A stretch of DNA of 42,501 nt from Lysinibacillus telephonicus (GCF_003966145.1 NZ_RXNR01000035.1:1-42501), one strand, 5' to 3'. Shown: positions 26,337 to 36,089, counted from the stretch's first letter. Made by a program: numbers and translations. Notes: a model not told the origin generated them from the sequence alone.

Positions 26337-27650
26337 GTCTGATTTATCATCCAGTGGTATGTTAATTTCAGCAGATCCTTCCAAGAAATTCGGATAGCTA
26401 TTGAAATAGACGCGTACTGGGTTAACTGCACCTTTTAAATCAAACGAATAAGTTGCTGTTGTGCTATTTTCTCTATATCTAAATGAATGTCCATCACTAT
26501 AAAATTTATTTCCATTTGCATCAATAACAGTACTTAACAATTGCTTATGATCGTTTTGCGGCGACTTATATGATACATCGAACATATCAAAGTCTCTTAA
26601 GGATAACTCAAAGTCTTTGAGAGGAGGTATTTTTAAAATTTCTTGTTTAAGGAAATCAATTTCAATATAGTCTTCCCCTTTAGGTAAAGCCTCGACCTCA
26701 TCGATAACAAGTGTTAAGCTTTGTGGTTCTCTAAAATAATTGCTTTGAATAAAAATACTATTGTCATTTTCTCTAAATCCTCCAAAACCGGAGAATCCAT
26801 TCGTTATTTTGCCCCATTCTTCACCATTTTCATCTAAAACCTTTAACTTATTGATTTGTAATATTTGCATTGTATTTTGGTCATCCGCTGTTATCTGTAC
26901 TTCTGCACGCAATGGAGAAATTTTAAGGGATTTTATATGAATAATTTGATTGTCAATCTCCAATTGTTGATTTATCTCATAGGTTTTAGTCGGTACAATT
27001 TCTTTTTTCAATGTAAAAGGTACGGTAAAGGAAGTATTATTGGCATCGTCAAATGTCAGTTCAAGCTGAAAGTTTGGATTTGAATAATCTATTTTATTTG
27101 TTGCAACGACTTCTAGCTTTTCTTCTATTATTTTCGTTGAGTCTTTTGCTGCCCAAGAATAAGTTGTAGCTGCCTCGATGTCTTTATCATTTTGTGTAAG
27201 TCTAAATTTTTTCGTTTCAAGTTCTGAAATATCATAAGGCGCTTCTAATTGATAGAAAATAATCATTCCGGATTCATCTGCTATTGTTCCGAGAATAGTT
27301 AATATAAGGTCATTTTTTATTTCTACAATATTAAGCTCTTCATAATATTGATTATCTAATATATCTTTTACCCCTTTATCCTGTGTAATCATTTCAACGA
27401 GTGGAGCAAACCCTGGGATCTTAGCGATTGTTTGTGCAAATGCTGGTGAAACACGTACGGTTGTAACAAATGCTATAAGGAGAAGCATAACAATCGACAC
27501 TTGTTTCCATGTTTTTATTTGACGTTTTCTTGAATGGAGGTGTTTTGCATATGCCTGTTGCCGTGCTGCCTGTATTTTCTCCTTAGGGATTTCAATTTTT
27601 TCTAACTCCCGTTTTAATTTCTCAAAATCTTGCTTATTAAAATTACTCAT
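26325..27650 (-). CDS. DUF4179 membrane protein, probable anti-sigma factor
   Basis: A 441-residue single-pass membrane protein. A cytoplasmic N-terminus of about 48 residues with a long charged helix precedes one membrane segment (about 49-67); the rest lies outside and starts with the DUF4179 region (SPAFAQTIAKIPGFAPLVEM near 68-87, then a beta-rich domain). Proteins of this layout are encoded next to ECF sigma factors and are thought to hold them inactive. The gene overlaps the sigma gene by ATGA, so translation is coupled. No classical zinc-binding anti-sigma motif (HxxxCxxC) is seen. GGAGG precedes the ATG. Confidence 0.82.
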   Translation of the reverse strand: MSNFNKQDFEKLKRELEKIEIPKEKIQAARQQAYAKHLHSRKRQIKTWKQVSIVMLLLIAFVTTVRVSPAFAQTIAKIPGFAPLVEMITQDKGVKDILDNQYYEELNIVEIKNDLILTILGTIADESGMIIFYQLEAPYDISELETKKFRLTQNDKDIEAATTYSWAAKDSTKIIEEKLEVVATNKIDYSNPNFQLELTFDDANNTSFTVPFTLKKEIVPTKTYEINQQLEIDNQIIHIKSLKISPLRAEVQITADDQNTMQILQINKLKVLDENGEEWGKITNGFSGFGGFRENDNSIFIQSNYFREPQSLTLVIDEVEALPKGEDYIEIDFLKQEILKIPPLKDFELSLRDFDMFDVSYKSPQNDHKQLLSTVIDANGNKFYSDGHSFRYRENSTTATYSFDLKGAVNPVRVYFNSYPNFLEGSAEINIPLDDKSDSSQ

Positions 27651-28153
27651 GATTGACCTCCTTCCCCAAAAAAATATCTTAATTTCCGAAGTGCATTATG
27701 TAGGCGAGATTTTACTGTTCCTTCTGGGATATTTATTTCACTTGCAATTTCTTCATTTTTTAAATCCTGAAAATATTTTAAGTAAATAAGATGTTGTTGT
27801 TCTGGCGATAGTTTAGAAATTGCTTCGGAAAGTTCTAAATAGGAACAATCATTGTGTTGTCCGATTTCAATTGATTCATGTAATTCCAAACGTTTCTTTT
27901 TCTTCTGCATATCATGACATACATTTAATAACACTCGAATAAGCCAAGTAGATAAATATTCCGGCTTTTTAACAGTATGGAGTTTTTTTAAGCTGCGGTA
28001 AGTAAATTCCTGTATGGCATCAAGTGCATCATATTCATTTTTAAAATAACTAAAAGCAATCCTATAGTGCGTATCTTCGTACATTTCTAAAAGTTCGAGG
28101 AAGGCTGATTTATCACCATCAATTGCTTTTTTCTCGCGTTCAAAGTTTTGCAT
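27647..28153 (-). CDS. ECF-type RNA polymerase sigma factor
   Basis: A 168-residue sigma-70 family protein of the extracytoplasmic function group. Region 2 (about 8-75) includes YRIAFSYFKNEYDALDAIQE and FTYRSLKKLHTVKKPEYLST; region 4 (about 108-160) reads LSPEQQHLIYLKYFQDLKNE, then IASEINIPEGTVKSRLHNAL. Resembles the SigV/SigX/YlaC type. A possible autoregulatory promoter lies about 45 bases upstream: TGAAC followed by a T-tract and AGTC, loosely like ECF sites; weak. AGGGGGAGA precedes the ATG. It is coupled to its probable anti-sigma partner downstream, and the inducing stress is unknown. Confidence 0.87.
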   Translation of the reverse strand: MQNFEREKKAIDGDKSAFLELLEMYEDTHYRIAFSYFKNEYDALDAIQEFTYRSLKKLHTVKKPEYLSTWLIRVLLNVCHDMQKKKKRLELHESIEIGQHNDCSYLELSEAISKLSPEQQHLIYLKYFQDLKNEEIASEINIPEGTVKSRLHNALRKLRYFFGEGGQS

Positions 28154-28406
28154 ATGTCTCCCCCTTTAATCATTAGACTTTCTATAATAAAAAAACGTTC
28201 ATTAATTAATAACTTTTTCTATAAAGTAAAAAAGGGGCTGCTTTTGAAGCCATTTTAGGATGAGCCTACTGATGAAAATGACACGATTATTAAAGAAGTT
28301 GCTGATTACAAACAGTTGAGGGGCTGCTCAGAAATTTTAATTTCTAAACAACCCCAACATAAATTGTATTTATATTTTGAAAATTCTTAAGTAACCGTTA
28401 CACTTT
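28154..28406. other. Intergenic region with decayed coding-like fragment
   Basis: GGGGCTGCT occurs twice, at 28234-28242 and 28320-28328. Between them the plus strand is open for about 24 codons with protein-like composition (DEPTDENDTIIKEVADYKQL), flanked by stops. It may be a remnant of an inserted or decayed gene; no function is assigned. Confidence 0.3.
28315..28358 (-). terminator. Hairpin downstream of metA
   Basis: A long imperfect stem with GTTG-GGG against CCCC-CAAC ends and an AGAAATT/AATTTCT core lies about 50 bases past the metA stop. No T-run follows, so termination efficiency is doubtful. Confidence 0.4.
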
Positions 28407-29345
28407 CTATATATGGTACTCAATCATGTCATCGACAAAATGCCAGTCGTATGGTGTTTCTTGGTATACGTAGTAGTTTAACCAGTTGTAGAAAAGTAAA
28501 TGTGAATGGGCACGCCATGTGTTTTTTGGTGTTTTTGATGGATCGTTATTCGGGAAATAGTTCACTGGAATATCTACTGGCTCCCCTTTTTCAACATCGC
28601 GAATATATTCATCTGCCAACGTTGTTGCATCATATTCTAAATGGCCAGTAATCATAATATGCTTTGTATCTTTTGATTGGATAATAAATGGTCCAGCTTC
28701 TTCAGAGTAGCTTAATAATCTTAAGTCAGGATGGCTGCGTACATCATCAATAGATACAGAAGTATGTCTTGAATGAGGAGCAACATACTCATCACTAAAT
28801 CCTCTTACTAAATCAACCGTAAGATCTGTAATGACATGCGAATAAATCCCAGAACATTTTCTTGGCAGTTCAAATTTGCCGATATTAAAATGATGATAAA
28901 GTGCAGCTTGTGCTCCCCAGCAAATATACATGCAAGATGTTACGTTAATTTTTGCCCAATCCATAATTTCTGTAATTTCTTCCCAATAGTTAACATCTTC
29001 AAACTCCATACGTTCTACTGGTGCACCTGTAATAATCATGCCATCAAAACGACGGTGCTTAATTTCATTAAATGTTTTGTAGAATGTGTCTAAGTGCGAT
29101 TTTGAAACATTTCGCGACGCATATGTTGCTGTGTTTAGAAACGTTACATTCGTTTGTAAAGGCGTGTTCCCTAATAAACGTAATAGTTGCAGCTCTGTTT
29201 TCTCTTTTTCTGGCATTAAGTTGCAAACTAAAATGTTTAGTGGACGAATTTGTTGCGTTCTCGCGCGGTCTTCTTCCATCACGAAAATTTTCTCTTGTCG
29301 CAATTTTTCTCCAGCAGGTAAATTCTTTGGTATATTTATAGGCAT
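28407..29345 (-). CDS. metA: Homoserine O-acetyltransferase MetA
   Basis: A 312-residue homoserine O-acyltransferase of the MetA family, first committed enzyme of methionine synthesis. The catalytic cysteine is C142 in [10 protein letters not shown], and H235 and E237 in TGHLEYD complete the active site. Residue 111 is Glu (GAPVE); in this family Glu at that position goes with acetyl-CoA use and Gly with succinyl-CoA use, so the product should be O-acetylhomoserine despite the frequent 'succinyltransferase' label. An S-box riboswitch with its own terminator lies between promoter and start. GGGGGAA lies before the ATG. It acts in the cytoplasm; other methionine genes are not in the window. Confidence 0.93.
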   Translation of the reverse strand: MPINIPKNLPAGEKLRQEKIFVMEEDRARTQQIRPLNILVCNLMPEKEKTELQLLRLLGNTPLQTNVTFLNTATYASRNVSKSHLDTFYKTFNEIKHRRFDGMIITGAPVERMEFEDVNYWEEITEIMDWAKINVTSCMYICWGAQAALYHHFNIGKFELPRKCSGIYSHVITDLTVDLVRGFSDEYVAPHSRHTSVSIDDVRSHPDLRLLSYSEEAGPFIIQSKDTKHIMITGHLEYDATTLADEYIRDVEKGEPVDIPVNYFPNNDPSKTPKNTWRAHSHLLFYNWLNYYVYQETPYDWHFVDDMIEYHI

Positions 29346-29394
29346 TCTTGTTCCCCCATTTCTTATAATGCCGTTTTCATCTCTCTTTTAAATC

Positions 29395-29432
29395 AAATAA
29401 AAAACCCCTCATTCCAGCATGAGAATGAGAGG
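29395..29432 (-). terminator. SAM-dependent terminator of the metA leader
   Basis: GAATGAGAGG (29423-29432) pairs with CCCCTCATTC (29405-29414) over ten bases with one G-U. On the minus strand TTTTTTATTTG follows. It is the expression platform of the S-box. Confidence 0.88.
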
Positions 29433-29451
29433 TACAATGTAAACGCGCACT

Positions 29452-29557
29452 CTTATCTCTCAAGACATAACGTCTTGCTGGAAGTAGCACCTTTCTAACT
29501 GCTGTTAGAGGTTGCTGAAGCTTCATAGGGCCATGTCCCTCTGCTTCTCTTGATAAG
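29452..29557 (-). ncRNA. SAM-I riboswitch (S-box) controlling metA
   Basis: On the minus strand the leader shows the S-box core: CTTATCAAGAG at the 5' side of P1, then GCAGAGGGAC, TGGCCC, ATGAAGC, CAGCAACC, AAGGTGCTA, TTCCAGCAAG and finally CTTGAGAGATAAGAG closing P1. S-adenosylmethionine binding stabilises P1 and lets the following terminator form, switching metA off. One base is inserted in the GGGACxTGGCCC segment relative to the most common consensus. No second S-box occurs in the window. Confidence 0.93.
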
Positions 29558-29575
29558 AAAGATGAAATTAAGCTA

Positions 29576-29604
29576 ATACTAACATGGAAAATTAATATTT
29601 GCAA
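29576..29604 (-). promoter_or_regulatory. Probable sigma-A promoter of the metA leader
   Basis: On the minus strand TTGCAA (29604-29599) is followed 17 bases later by TAGTAT (29581-29576), about 20 bases before the S-box aptamer. Confidence 0.5.
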
Positions 29605-29625
29605 TATTCGAGATTTATTTTTTTG

Positions 29626-30387
29626 TTAATATTTTTCTTGCCACATAGATTGTTCTTTTTCTTGTAATTGATACTCAAGAGTAGTGTCCCAAGAATCCAG
29701 TAGTGTGTTCCAAACTCGAGCATGAAAAGAACTTTTTTCTTTATCAAAAATAATAAACTCTAAACATGGGATATCATTGATTTGTACATTTTCAATAGCA
29801 TCGATTGATGTAATGAACAATTGATCTGATTGCTGATCGTCTTCATAATTGTGCTGCAGCTTTCGTATTTCAGGTAAAATCTTGTCGTTATCAATATTAA
29901 GCTCCTCCTCATGTGAGCTATATCGATATATTTTTTCAGGAAAATCTTCAAAATCCAAAATTTCTTCAATATCCCCACTAAAAAATGACTGATGAGTTGG
30001 GCTATATAAAAGCTCTACGGAAGTTGTATCTTGATCTTCTTCATAAACGCCATTTGCTAATTGTTTCAACCCTTTTTCAGTTAATTGATAACAATCCTCA
30101 ACTTTAGTGATAAGCCCTGTTTTATGCATTTTGGATAATAAATCTTGTACAAAGAGCTCTTCTACTAAAAGAATTTCGCTTAATTGCTCACTATTTTTAA
30201 ATTTCGCTTTTTGTAATGAAATAAGCAGCATTTTCATTAAAATGTCCATTTTCGTACGAAGTACTGGTTTATATGAAACGTTTATTGTATGAACAGGAAA
30301 GCACCAAATGTCTTTTTGAACAATCGTTCCAGTAGTTTTGCTTTCAAGCTGCTCTAATAATTTCTGTTGTAATAATTGTAGCTCCAT
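29626..30387 (-). CDS. Uncharacterised protein co-transcribed with the helicase
   Basis: A 253-residue soluble protein that I do not recognise as a named family. The middle of the N-terminal half (about 48-112) looks like a winged helix: two helical stretches (MLLISLQKAKFKNSEQLSEI, then VQDLLSKMHKTGLITKVEDC) followed by YQLTEKGLKQL, a pattern common to winged-helix domains of defence or regulatory proteins. The C-terminal half is acidic and beta-rich, with no catalytic motif that I can see. It starts 18 bases after the helicase gene with a strong AAAGGAGGAG site, so the two proteins should be made together. The pairing suggests a helicase accessory or DNA-targeting subunit; that is inference. 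Confidence 0.65.
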   Translation of the reverse strand: MELQLLQQKLLEQLESKTTGTIVQKDIWCFPVHTINVSYKPVLRTKMDILMKMLLISLQKAKFKNSEQLSEILLVEELFVQDLLSKMHKTGLITKVEDCYQLTEKGLKQLANGVYEEDQDTTSVELLYSPTHQSFFSGDIEEILDFEDFPEKIYRYSSHEEELNIDNDKILPEIRKLQHNYEDDQQSDQLFITSIDAIENVQINDIPCLEFIIFDKEKSSFHARVWNTLLDSWDTTLEYQLQEKEQSMWQEKY

Positions 30388-30405
30388 CGCTCCTCCTTTA
30401 TAACA

Positions 30406-33400
30406 TTAATTAATAACTGTTTTTTCGTATTCTCTATAGCCGTTCTGGTTTTTAACTACATTTAATAAATTTTTATACATGTTTCGTGTTTCTTCGTGCT
30501 TTGGACGTCGTGTAAACATTTCTGTACTGCCAATTAATACGAGCAATTCCCGTGCACGTGATAGGGCGACATTTAAACGGCGATAATCCTTGGCAAAACC
30601 AATATCACCATACTTATTGTCATTGTTTCGAACCATGCTGACCAAAATAACATCCATCTCCATGCCTTGGAATTTATCAACAGATCCTGTTCTAATATGC
30701 AGGTGAGGAAGATGCAATTCTTCTTCGATTAATCGATTAATCCGTTTTACTTGTTCAGCATAGAAACTTATTACACCAACTGATTTTAAAGTGTCTTGTT
30801 CTATAATGCCTTGTTCTTTTGCTTGTTCAGTTGCATCATTTAAGTCAAGGAGCATATTGCGAATCATATCAAGTTCTGCTGTGTTAAATAAACTTGAGCC
30901 TTCCTTCATCCTTTCCTCGAAAAATGCCGGCTTATTCGGTATATCGAACCATAGTAAATGTTCGCTGCGATTTACAAATTTGCTATTTAATTTATGGTCT
31001 CTCACTGCATCTGAATCCGTTAGGCCGCACTGAAGAGAGTCATTTTCACTCTTATAAAATGACGTAATTGTTTGCATAATATTTTCGTGCATCCGGTATT
31101 GAATGGCGAGCATTTTTTTATTCGAACGCGGCAAGTTTTTATATAACCGTTCAAATAATGATTCTTCAAGTAGTTTTTCTAGTTCTCGTTTTTCTTCAAA
31201 TGTATCGCTTTCTTTTATGACCGTTTCCAAAGTTTCTTCGAATGTATCATCGCCTATTAATGGCGGTAATTGGTGATGGTCCCCTACTAATACGATCTTT
31301 TTACCCTTTAACATTGGCAGCAATAGTTCTGGTGGTGTTGCCTTCGACACTTCATCGATAATAACAACATCAAAAATCGGGTAATTATCCATAAATTCTT
31401 TGTTTGCAGATGCAACACAGGTTGTCCCAATTACATTTGCATGTTTTACATATAATTTGCGAATTTCATCTAAATCGTGATCAGTAGATTGTTCAAGCAA
31501 TTCTTTCCACTGTAATTGTAAACTTTGCGTGATTGGAAGCATTGAAATTTTTAAATCCAGTTTCTCTATTTCTTTTTGATGACTTTTTATTTTTTCGTTT
31601 GTTTTTTCTAGTTCAAGCTCAGGATTTAGTTTTGTAATTTGCTCTAATTGTTCATATTTCTTTTCAAGGAGCAAACCATCTAAATTAAGTTGTTTTAAGT
31701 CAGCAATTGTTTCTTTTAATAGCTGTTGACCATTTAATAATTCAGTCTCTATACTTTGCTTTTCATTTACTTTTTTCTCTAATTGCGAGTCAATTTCTAG
31801 TAACCGTTCTTTATCTTGTTGTAATTTTTTAATATCTTCTTCAAGTAAAGTACAAACTGATTGCAGCTCACTTGTTGAAGGAATGACCGAGCCTTCTAAA
31901 ATAGGATGAAATGCTTCTAGACGATTATGATATTGTTCAATCTTTTGGTTCAAGCTATCTTCTTGTACTTTTAATGAATTAATGGAAGATTGATCTACTC
32001 CGGTTTTCTCCATAATTTGATCGGTTACTTCTTCTTTTATTTTTGAAAAAACGAGGAGAGATTCATCAATTAGCGCCCGATATCGATATGATAACTGATC
32101 TAGGAAGCGTTTTCTCATATATAACCCTTGAATAGAACGCAATCCATTTTCCTTATTAATCTTCTTTTGAGCGAAGGCATAGCTTAGTTTAGTTAAAAAG
32201 TCATTTATCTCATCTAAAGAATAATGGTGATTTGGCGGCAAATCTACAGTTTGCACTTGTATTCCAAGGGTAGTATGACTATATTCAATTGCTTTTTCTA
32301 ATCGATTCATTATTTCTTTTAATGGTTTAAATTTTATTAGCTGCGTATGGATTTTTTCCATATCAGCGAACAGTTGATTCAAAACATATCCGCGGCGTAG
32401 CTGGTGTTTTTCTATTATCTGTTCAACTTCATAAACTTTTTTCAACGATTGGATTTGTTCTACCGTATTCTCCACTTTATCAGAGCTAAAATCTAATTTT
32501 TCTAATCGGTTTCGAATATTTTCTCGTTGTTTTTCTACTTGATCTAATTGCTCTTTTAATTGTAAATACTCGATGGTATGTTTACTTTTTTGAATTTTTT
32601 CCTCTGCTTTTTGTATTTCCTCATTTATTGATTGTAATGAACCAATTGATGTTAGTTGTTCATTTAGTTCATTTATTTTTGCTGTTAATTTTTCTAGAGA
32701 ATTTGTTAATGTTTCTATTCCTTGTTCTGTTTTCTCACGTTCTTTTTTTAGTGGAATGATTTGTTTTTTGAGCTGTGAAATCTTTTCTGCCACTTCTTCA
32801 AGCTCTATTTTTGCTTTTTGCTTCTTTTCAATGTCCTCAAGTAATTTTAATTCTCTATTTTTTAATAACTCAATTTGACTTTTACATTGAGTGATTTCTT
32901 CTTTTAGTTCTTGTTCTTTTGTTTGATGATGGTTAATTTCATGAATAATAGCCTCGTATGTTTGTTTCTTCCAGTACTGTGCAACATTTTCTTCAATAAA
33001 CTTTTTTCCTTCTTCTTCAATACTTTCTGTACGGCCATATCTTAAAATACGTATATCTTTATTTGATAATAATCGGCTTAGTGCATTGTCTACTGCCAAA
33101 TTCGATTGAGAGGCAATCAAAGTCCTTAAACCAGCTTTTGCATTTTGGTAGCAAATTTCAGAAATAACAGTCGTTTTCCCCGTACCTGGAGGACCTTGTA
33201 TAACGTATAGATCATCTGCACTCATTGCCCCAATTACTGCATCTCTTTGATATTCATTCAAATTATTATGAAACTCAAGCTCGATATTATTTTTCCGTTC
33301 AGCAATAGTTGGCTTATCTTCGAACAGAATATTTTCTAAATTTGGATTTGCTGCTAGACCATCTTTTAGTCGTTCAAATCCTTTTAGGAGACGATTTAAT

Positions 33401-34182
33401 TGCGATTTTGTGGAGGCATTGCTAAACGTAATATGCTCGGAAGCGAAATCGAAGTTATGATTACGAACATCTTTTGCAAGTCTAGGATTAAGTTCAATAT
33501 CTACAGTAAAATCAGATCGATTCACTTTTACGACTTCCCCAATTTCTTTTGGGAATCCTTTCGTATAAACACTTAAGCCTTTAAGTTGTTTCCACTCTTT
33601 ATTATCAATACCTTTACAGCGCAATGTAACAGTTGAAAAGTCGTGACTGAACTTGACCGAATCAAAGGTTGCATCAATATCGTCCACAGACGCATTTTTA
33701 TAAAGCACCTTTAAATAGCCTTCCCAGCTTGTGATTCGCTTGTTGACATAGTCAAAGCGTTCTTGGGCAACAGGAAGTTCTGCTATGCAAGAGATAAACT
33801 TTTCGGAATATGTATGGCCATTAATGCGGGAAGGTACAAAATGAATGCGCATTTTTTGGCGACGGTTAGTTTTTATTGGTGTGTTTTTACCTCGTGTACG
33901 AAAACTTTTTGCGACGAGTCCATTTTTTAAATCGAATACGCAATCCATTATAACAACGCGTTCGCCAAATTTCTTAGCGAGTTTTTCATTTGTTTTATTA
34001 TCAAAATAAATTGTTAATGAAATAGAAGTTTGTTCGATTGATTGTTTTTCTAAATATACTTCGAATGGTTTTTGTAAATTAAAAAAGGCATGTTCATCTT
34101 GAAAATGTTGCTTTATTGCTTCACGAGCAGTATTGGTTAAAACAATAAAACACTTTACTGAATCTTTTGCATTTTGTACCAT
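30406..34182 (-). CDS. Large SF1 (Upf1-like) helicase with coiled-coil insertion
   Basis: A 1258-residue AAA/SF1 helicase (numbering below from a frame two residues longer). N-terminal region 1-300 has no recognised motif but some beta-barrel-like character. Motif Q/I: NEYQRDAVIG (311-320), GPPGTGKTT (332-340); Ia: LIASQSNLAVDNAL; II: DVVIIDE (940-946); III: LVGDHHQLPPLI (967-978); then IQYRMHENIM (1029-1038), VGVISFYAEQVKRI (1137-1150), V: VDKFQGMEMDVI (1170-1181) and VI: RRLNVALSRARELL (1203-1216). All motifs are intact, so ATP-driven nucleic-acid translocation is expected. About 600 residues, mostly coiled coil (410-900), separate motifs Ia and II, far more than in Upf1 or IGHMBP2 relatives. 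The ATG at 34182 has GGAGG seven bases upstream. Confidence 0.88.
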   Translation of the reverse strand: MVQNAKDSVKCFIVLTNTAREAIKQHFQDEHAFFNLQKPFEVYLEKQSIEQTSISLTIYFDNKTNEKLAKKFGERVVIMDCVFDLKNGLVAKSFRTRGKNTPIKTNRRQKMRIHFVPSRINGHTYSEKFISCIAELPVAQERFDYVNKRITSWEGYLKVLYKNASVDDIDATFDSVKFSHDFSTVTLRCKGIDNKEWKQLKGLSVYTKGFPKEIGEVVKVNRSDFTVDIELNPRLAKDVRNHNFDFASEHITFSNASTKSQLNRLLKGFERLKDGLAANPNLENILFEDKPTIAERKNNIELEFHNNLNEYQRDAVIGAMSADDLYVIQGPPGTGKTTVISEICYQNAKAGLRTLIASQSNLAVDNALSRLLSNKDIRILRYGRTESIEEEGKKFIEENVAQYWKKQTYEAIIHEINHHQTKEQELKEEITQCKSQIELLKNRELKLLEDIEKKQKAKIELEEVAEKISQLKKQIIPLKKEREKTEQGIETLTNSLEKLTAKINELNEQLTSIGSLQSINEEIQKAEEKIQKSKHTIEYLQLKEQLDQVEKQRENIRNRLEKLDFSSDKVENTVEQIQSLKKVYEVEQIIEKHQLRRGYVLNQLFADMEKIHTQLIKFKPLKEIMNRLEKAIEYSHTTLGIQVQTVDLPPNHHYSLDEINDFLTKLSYAFAQKKINKENGLRSIQGLYMRKRFLDQLSYRYRALIDESLLVFSKIKEEVTDQIMEKTGVDQSSINSLKVQEDSLNQKIEQYHNRLEAFHPILEGSVIPSTSELQSVCTLLEEDIKKLQQDKERLLEIDSQLEKKVNEKQSIETELLNGQQLLKETIADLKQLNLDGLLLEKKYEQLEQITKLNPELELEKTNEKIKSHQKEIEKLDLKISMLPITQSLQLQWKELLEQSTDHDLDEIRKLYVKHANVIGTTCVASANKEFMDNYPIFDVVIIDEVSKATPPELLLPMLKGKKIVLVGDHHQLPPLIGDDTFEETLETVIKESDTFEEKRELEKLLEESLFERLYKNLPRSNKKMLAIQYRMHENIMQTITSFYKSENDSLQCGLTDSDAVRDHKLNSKFVNRSEHLLWFDIPNKPAFFEERMKEGSSLFNTAELDMIRNMLLDLNDATEQAKEQGIIEQDTLKSVGVISFYAEQVKRINRLIEEELHLPHLHIRTGSVDKFQGMEMDVILVSMVRNNDNKYGDIGFAKDYRRLNVALSRARELLVLIGSTEMFTRRPKHEETRNMYKNLLNVVKNQNGYREYEKTVIN

Positions 34183-34279
34183 GAACATACCTCCATTTCT
34201 CTTTCGATTTTTCTCACAAACGTCATTATATCAAGTTTCTTAAGTTAGCGGTAGTTTTGACAAAACGTTAAATATAAAG

Positions 34280-34328
34280 TAATGCAAAAAGAACCTTTAA
34301 TCCAAACAAACTTAGATCAAAGGTTCTT
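34280..34328 (-). terminator. Terminator of mqo
   Basis: AAGAACCTTT (34289-34298) pairs with AAAGGTTCTT (34319-34328); TTTGC follows on the minus strand. Confidence 0.7.
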
Positions 34329-34371
34329 CTTTATACTTTAATATATGAATACTAATTATAGTTTATAGCTT

Positions 34372-35874
34372 TTAGCTAAGAACAGGTTCTTTTTCACTTA
34401 ACCCAAGAGTATGTGCTGTTGAATTATGAAGTTCTTGTAGAAGCTCTGGGTGATCCATAAGCTTTAAGCCATATGAAGGAATCATTTCTTTAATTTTTGG
34501 CTCCCATTCTTTATGTTGATCTGGGAAACATTTCTTGATTACTTCAAGCATAACGTGAACAGCCGTAGAAGCACCAGGAGAAGCACCAAGTAATGCTGCA
34601 ACTGAGCCGTCACTAGCAGTAATTACTTCAGTACCAAATTGCAGTGTTCCTTTACCGCCTTTTTCTGTATCTTTAATAACCTGTACACGTTGACCTGCTA
34701 TTACAATATCCCAATCCTCTGATTTAGCATTAGGGATAAACTCGCGCAACTCTTCCATACGTTGTTCTTTTGATAATAGCACTTGCTGGATTAAATATTT
34801 TGTCAATGACATTTCTTTAACCCCTGCTGCTAATAACGTTGTAAGGTTATGCGGTTTAATTGATGCAAATAAATCCATATTTGAACCTGTTTTTAAGAAT
34901 TTTGGTGAGAATCCTGCGAAAGGTCCAAATAACAGCGATTTTTTATTATCAATATAACGAGTGTCAAGGTGCGGTACTGACATTGGTGGAGCACCTACTT
35001 TTGCTTTACCGTAAACTTTAGCGTGGTGTTGCTCTACTATTTCTTGGTTATTACATACCATAAATAAACCGCTTACAGGGAATCCACCGATATGTTTTCC
35101 TTCAGGAATACCAGTTTTTTGTAGTAATTCAAGGCTACCGCCTCCAGCTCCAAGGAAAATGAATTTAGCATTATAGTATTTTGCTTTACAGCCATCAAGG
35201 TCATGTACTACTACTTCCCATGAGCCGTCATTAGCACGTTTAAGTTTCTGAACTTTGTGTTTATAGTTAACTTCTACACCTTTAGACTCTAAATGTTCAA
35301 ATAACATACGTGTTAAAGCACCAAAGTTAACATCCGTACCGTAATCAACTTTTGTAGCTGCAATTGGCTCATTATCTTTGCGGCCATTCATGATAAGTGG
35401 AATCCACTCCATCAATTTTGCTGGGTCATCAGAAAATTCCATTCCTTTAAATAAAGGATTTTTCACCATTGCTTCATGGCGTTTCTTTAAGAATTGAACA
35501 TTTTCTTCGCCTTGCACCATACTCATATGAGGTAATGGCATAATGAAATCTTGAGGATTATTAATCAATTTTTTATCTACAAGATAAGACCAGAACTGTC
35601 TTGAAACTTGGAATTGTTCATTAACATTAACCGCTTTGCTAATATCAATAGATCCGTCTGATTTTTCAGTAGTATAGTTAAGCTCACATAAAGCAGCATG
35701 TCCAGTACCTGCGTTATTCCATTCGTTAGAGCTTTCTTCCCCTGCTTTTTCGAGCGATTCAAAAACTTTAATATCCCATTCCGGTTTTAGCTCTTTTAGC
35801 AGTGTACCTAAAGTAGCACTCATAATTCCGGCGCCAATTAAAATGACGTCTGTGTTAGTTTTTCTATTGCTCAT
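34372..35874 (-). CDS. mqo: Malate:quinone oxidoreductase
   Basis: A 500-residue FAD-dependent, membrane-associated malate:quinone oxidoreductase that oxidises malate to oxaloacetate and passes electrons to menaquinone. The N-terminal FAD motif is [18 protein letters not shown]; the [20 protein letters not shown] stretch (about 46-66), [17 protein letters not shown] and GGFPVSGLF (mid-protein) and the C-terminal [17 protein letters not shown] segment are diagnostic of Mqo. Length is standard. I start at the ATG at 35874, nine bases after AAAAGG; an in-frame TTG at 35883 overlaps that site. Single gene with its own terminator. The upstream region holds TAGTATACTA (35982-35991), an operator-like palindrome. 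Confidence 0.93.
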   Translation of the reverse strand: MSNRKTNTDVILIGAGIMSATLGTLLKELKPEWDIKVFESLEKAGEESSNEWNNAGTGHAALCELNYTTEKSDGSIDISKAVNVNEQFQVSRQFWSYLVDKKLINNPQDFIMPLPHMSMVQGEENVQFLKKRHEAMVKNPLFKGMEFSDDPAKLMEWIPLIMNGRKDNEPIAATKVDYGTDVNFGALTRMLFEHLESKGVEVNYKHKVQKLKRANDGSWEVVVHDLDGCKAKYYNAKFIFLGAGGGSLELLQKTGIPEGKHIGGFPVSGLFMVCNNQEIVEQHHAKVYGKAKVGAPPMSVPHLDTRYIDNKKSLLFGPFAGFSPKFLKTGSNMDLFASIKPHNLTTLLAAGVKEMSLTKYLIQQVLLSKEQRMEELREFIPNAKSEDWDIVIAGQRVQVIKDTEKGGKGTLQFGTEVITASDGSVAALLGASPGASTAVHVMLEVIKKCFPDQHKEWEPKIKEMIPSYGLKLMDHPELLQELHNSTAHTLGLSEKEPVLS

Positions 35875-36089
35875 TTTTACCAACCTTTTCCCCTAAATTT
35901 GCAGCAAAGATGCAGGTATCCCACCTAATCAAAGCCTAGCTTAGGAACACATCTTTTCTGTATCGTTTTATAACCATTCTATAGTATACTACATTTATTT
36001 ATAGATTAAAATATATACTATTATATGATATATATAAGGTAATTAAAAAGTGGTAAATAGTGAGAAATAATATAACACAACCTAGTAAT

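Noticed and set aside
29072-29391. Two long plus-strand frames opposite metA
   Set aside because: Antisense shadows of metA with no start signals and cysteine/phenylalanine-rich composition.
29377-29604. Open frame of 75 codons across the metA leader
   Set aside because: It coincides with the S-box riboswitch; the conservation is RNA structure, not protein.
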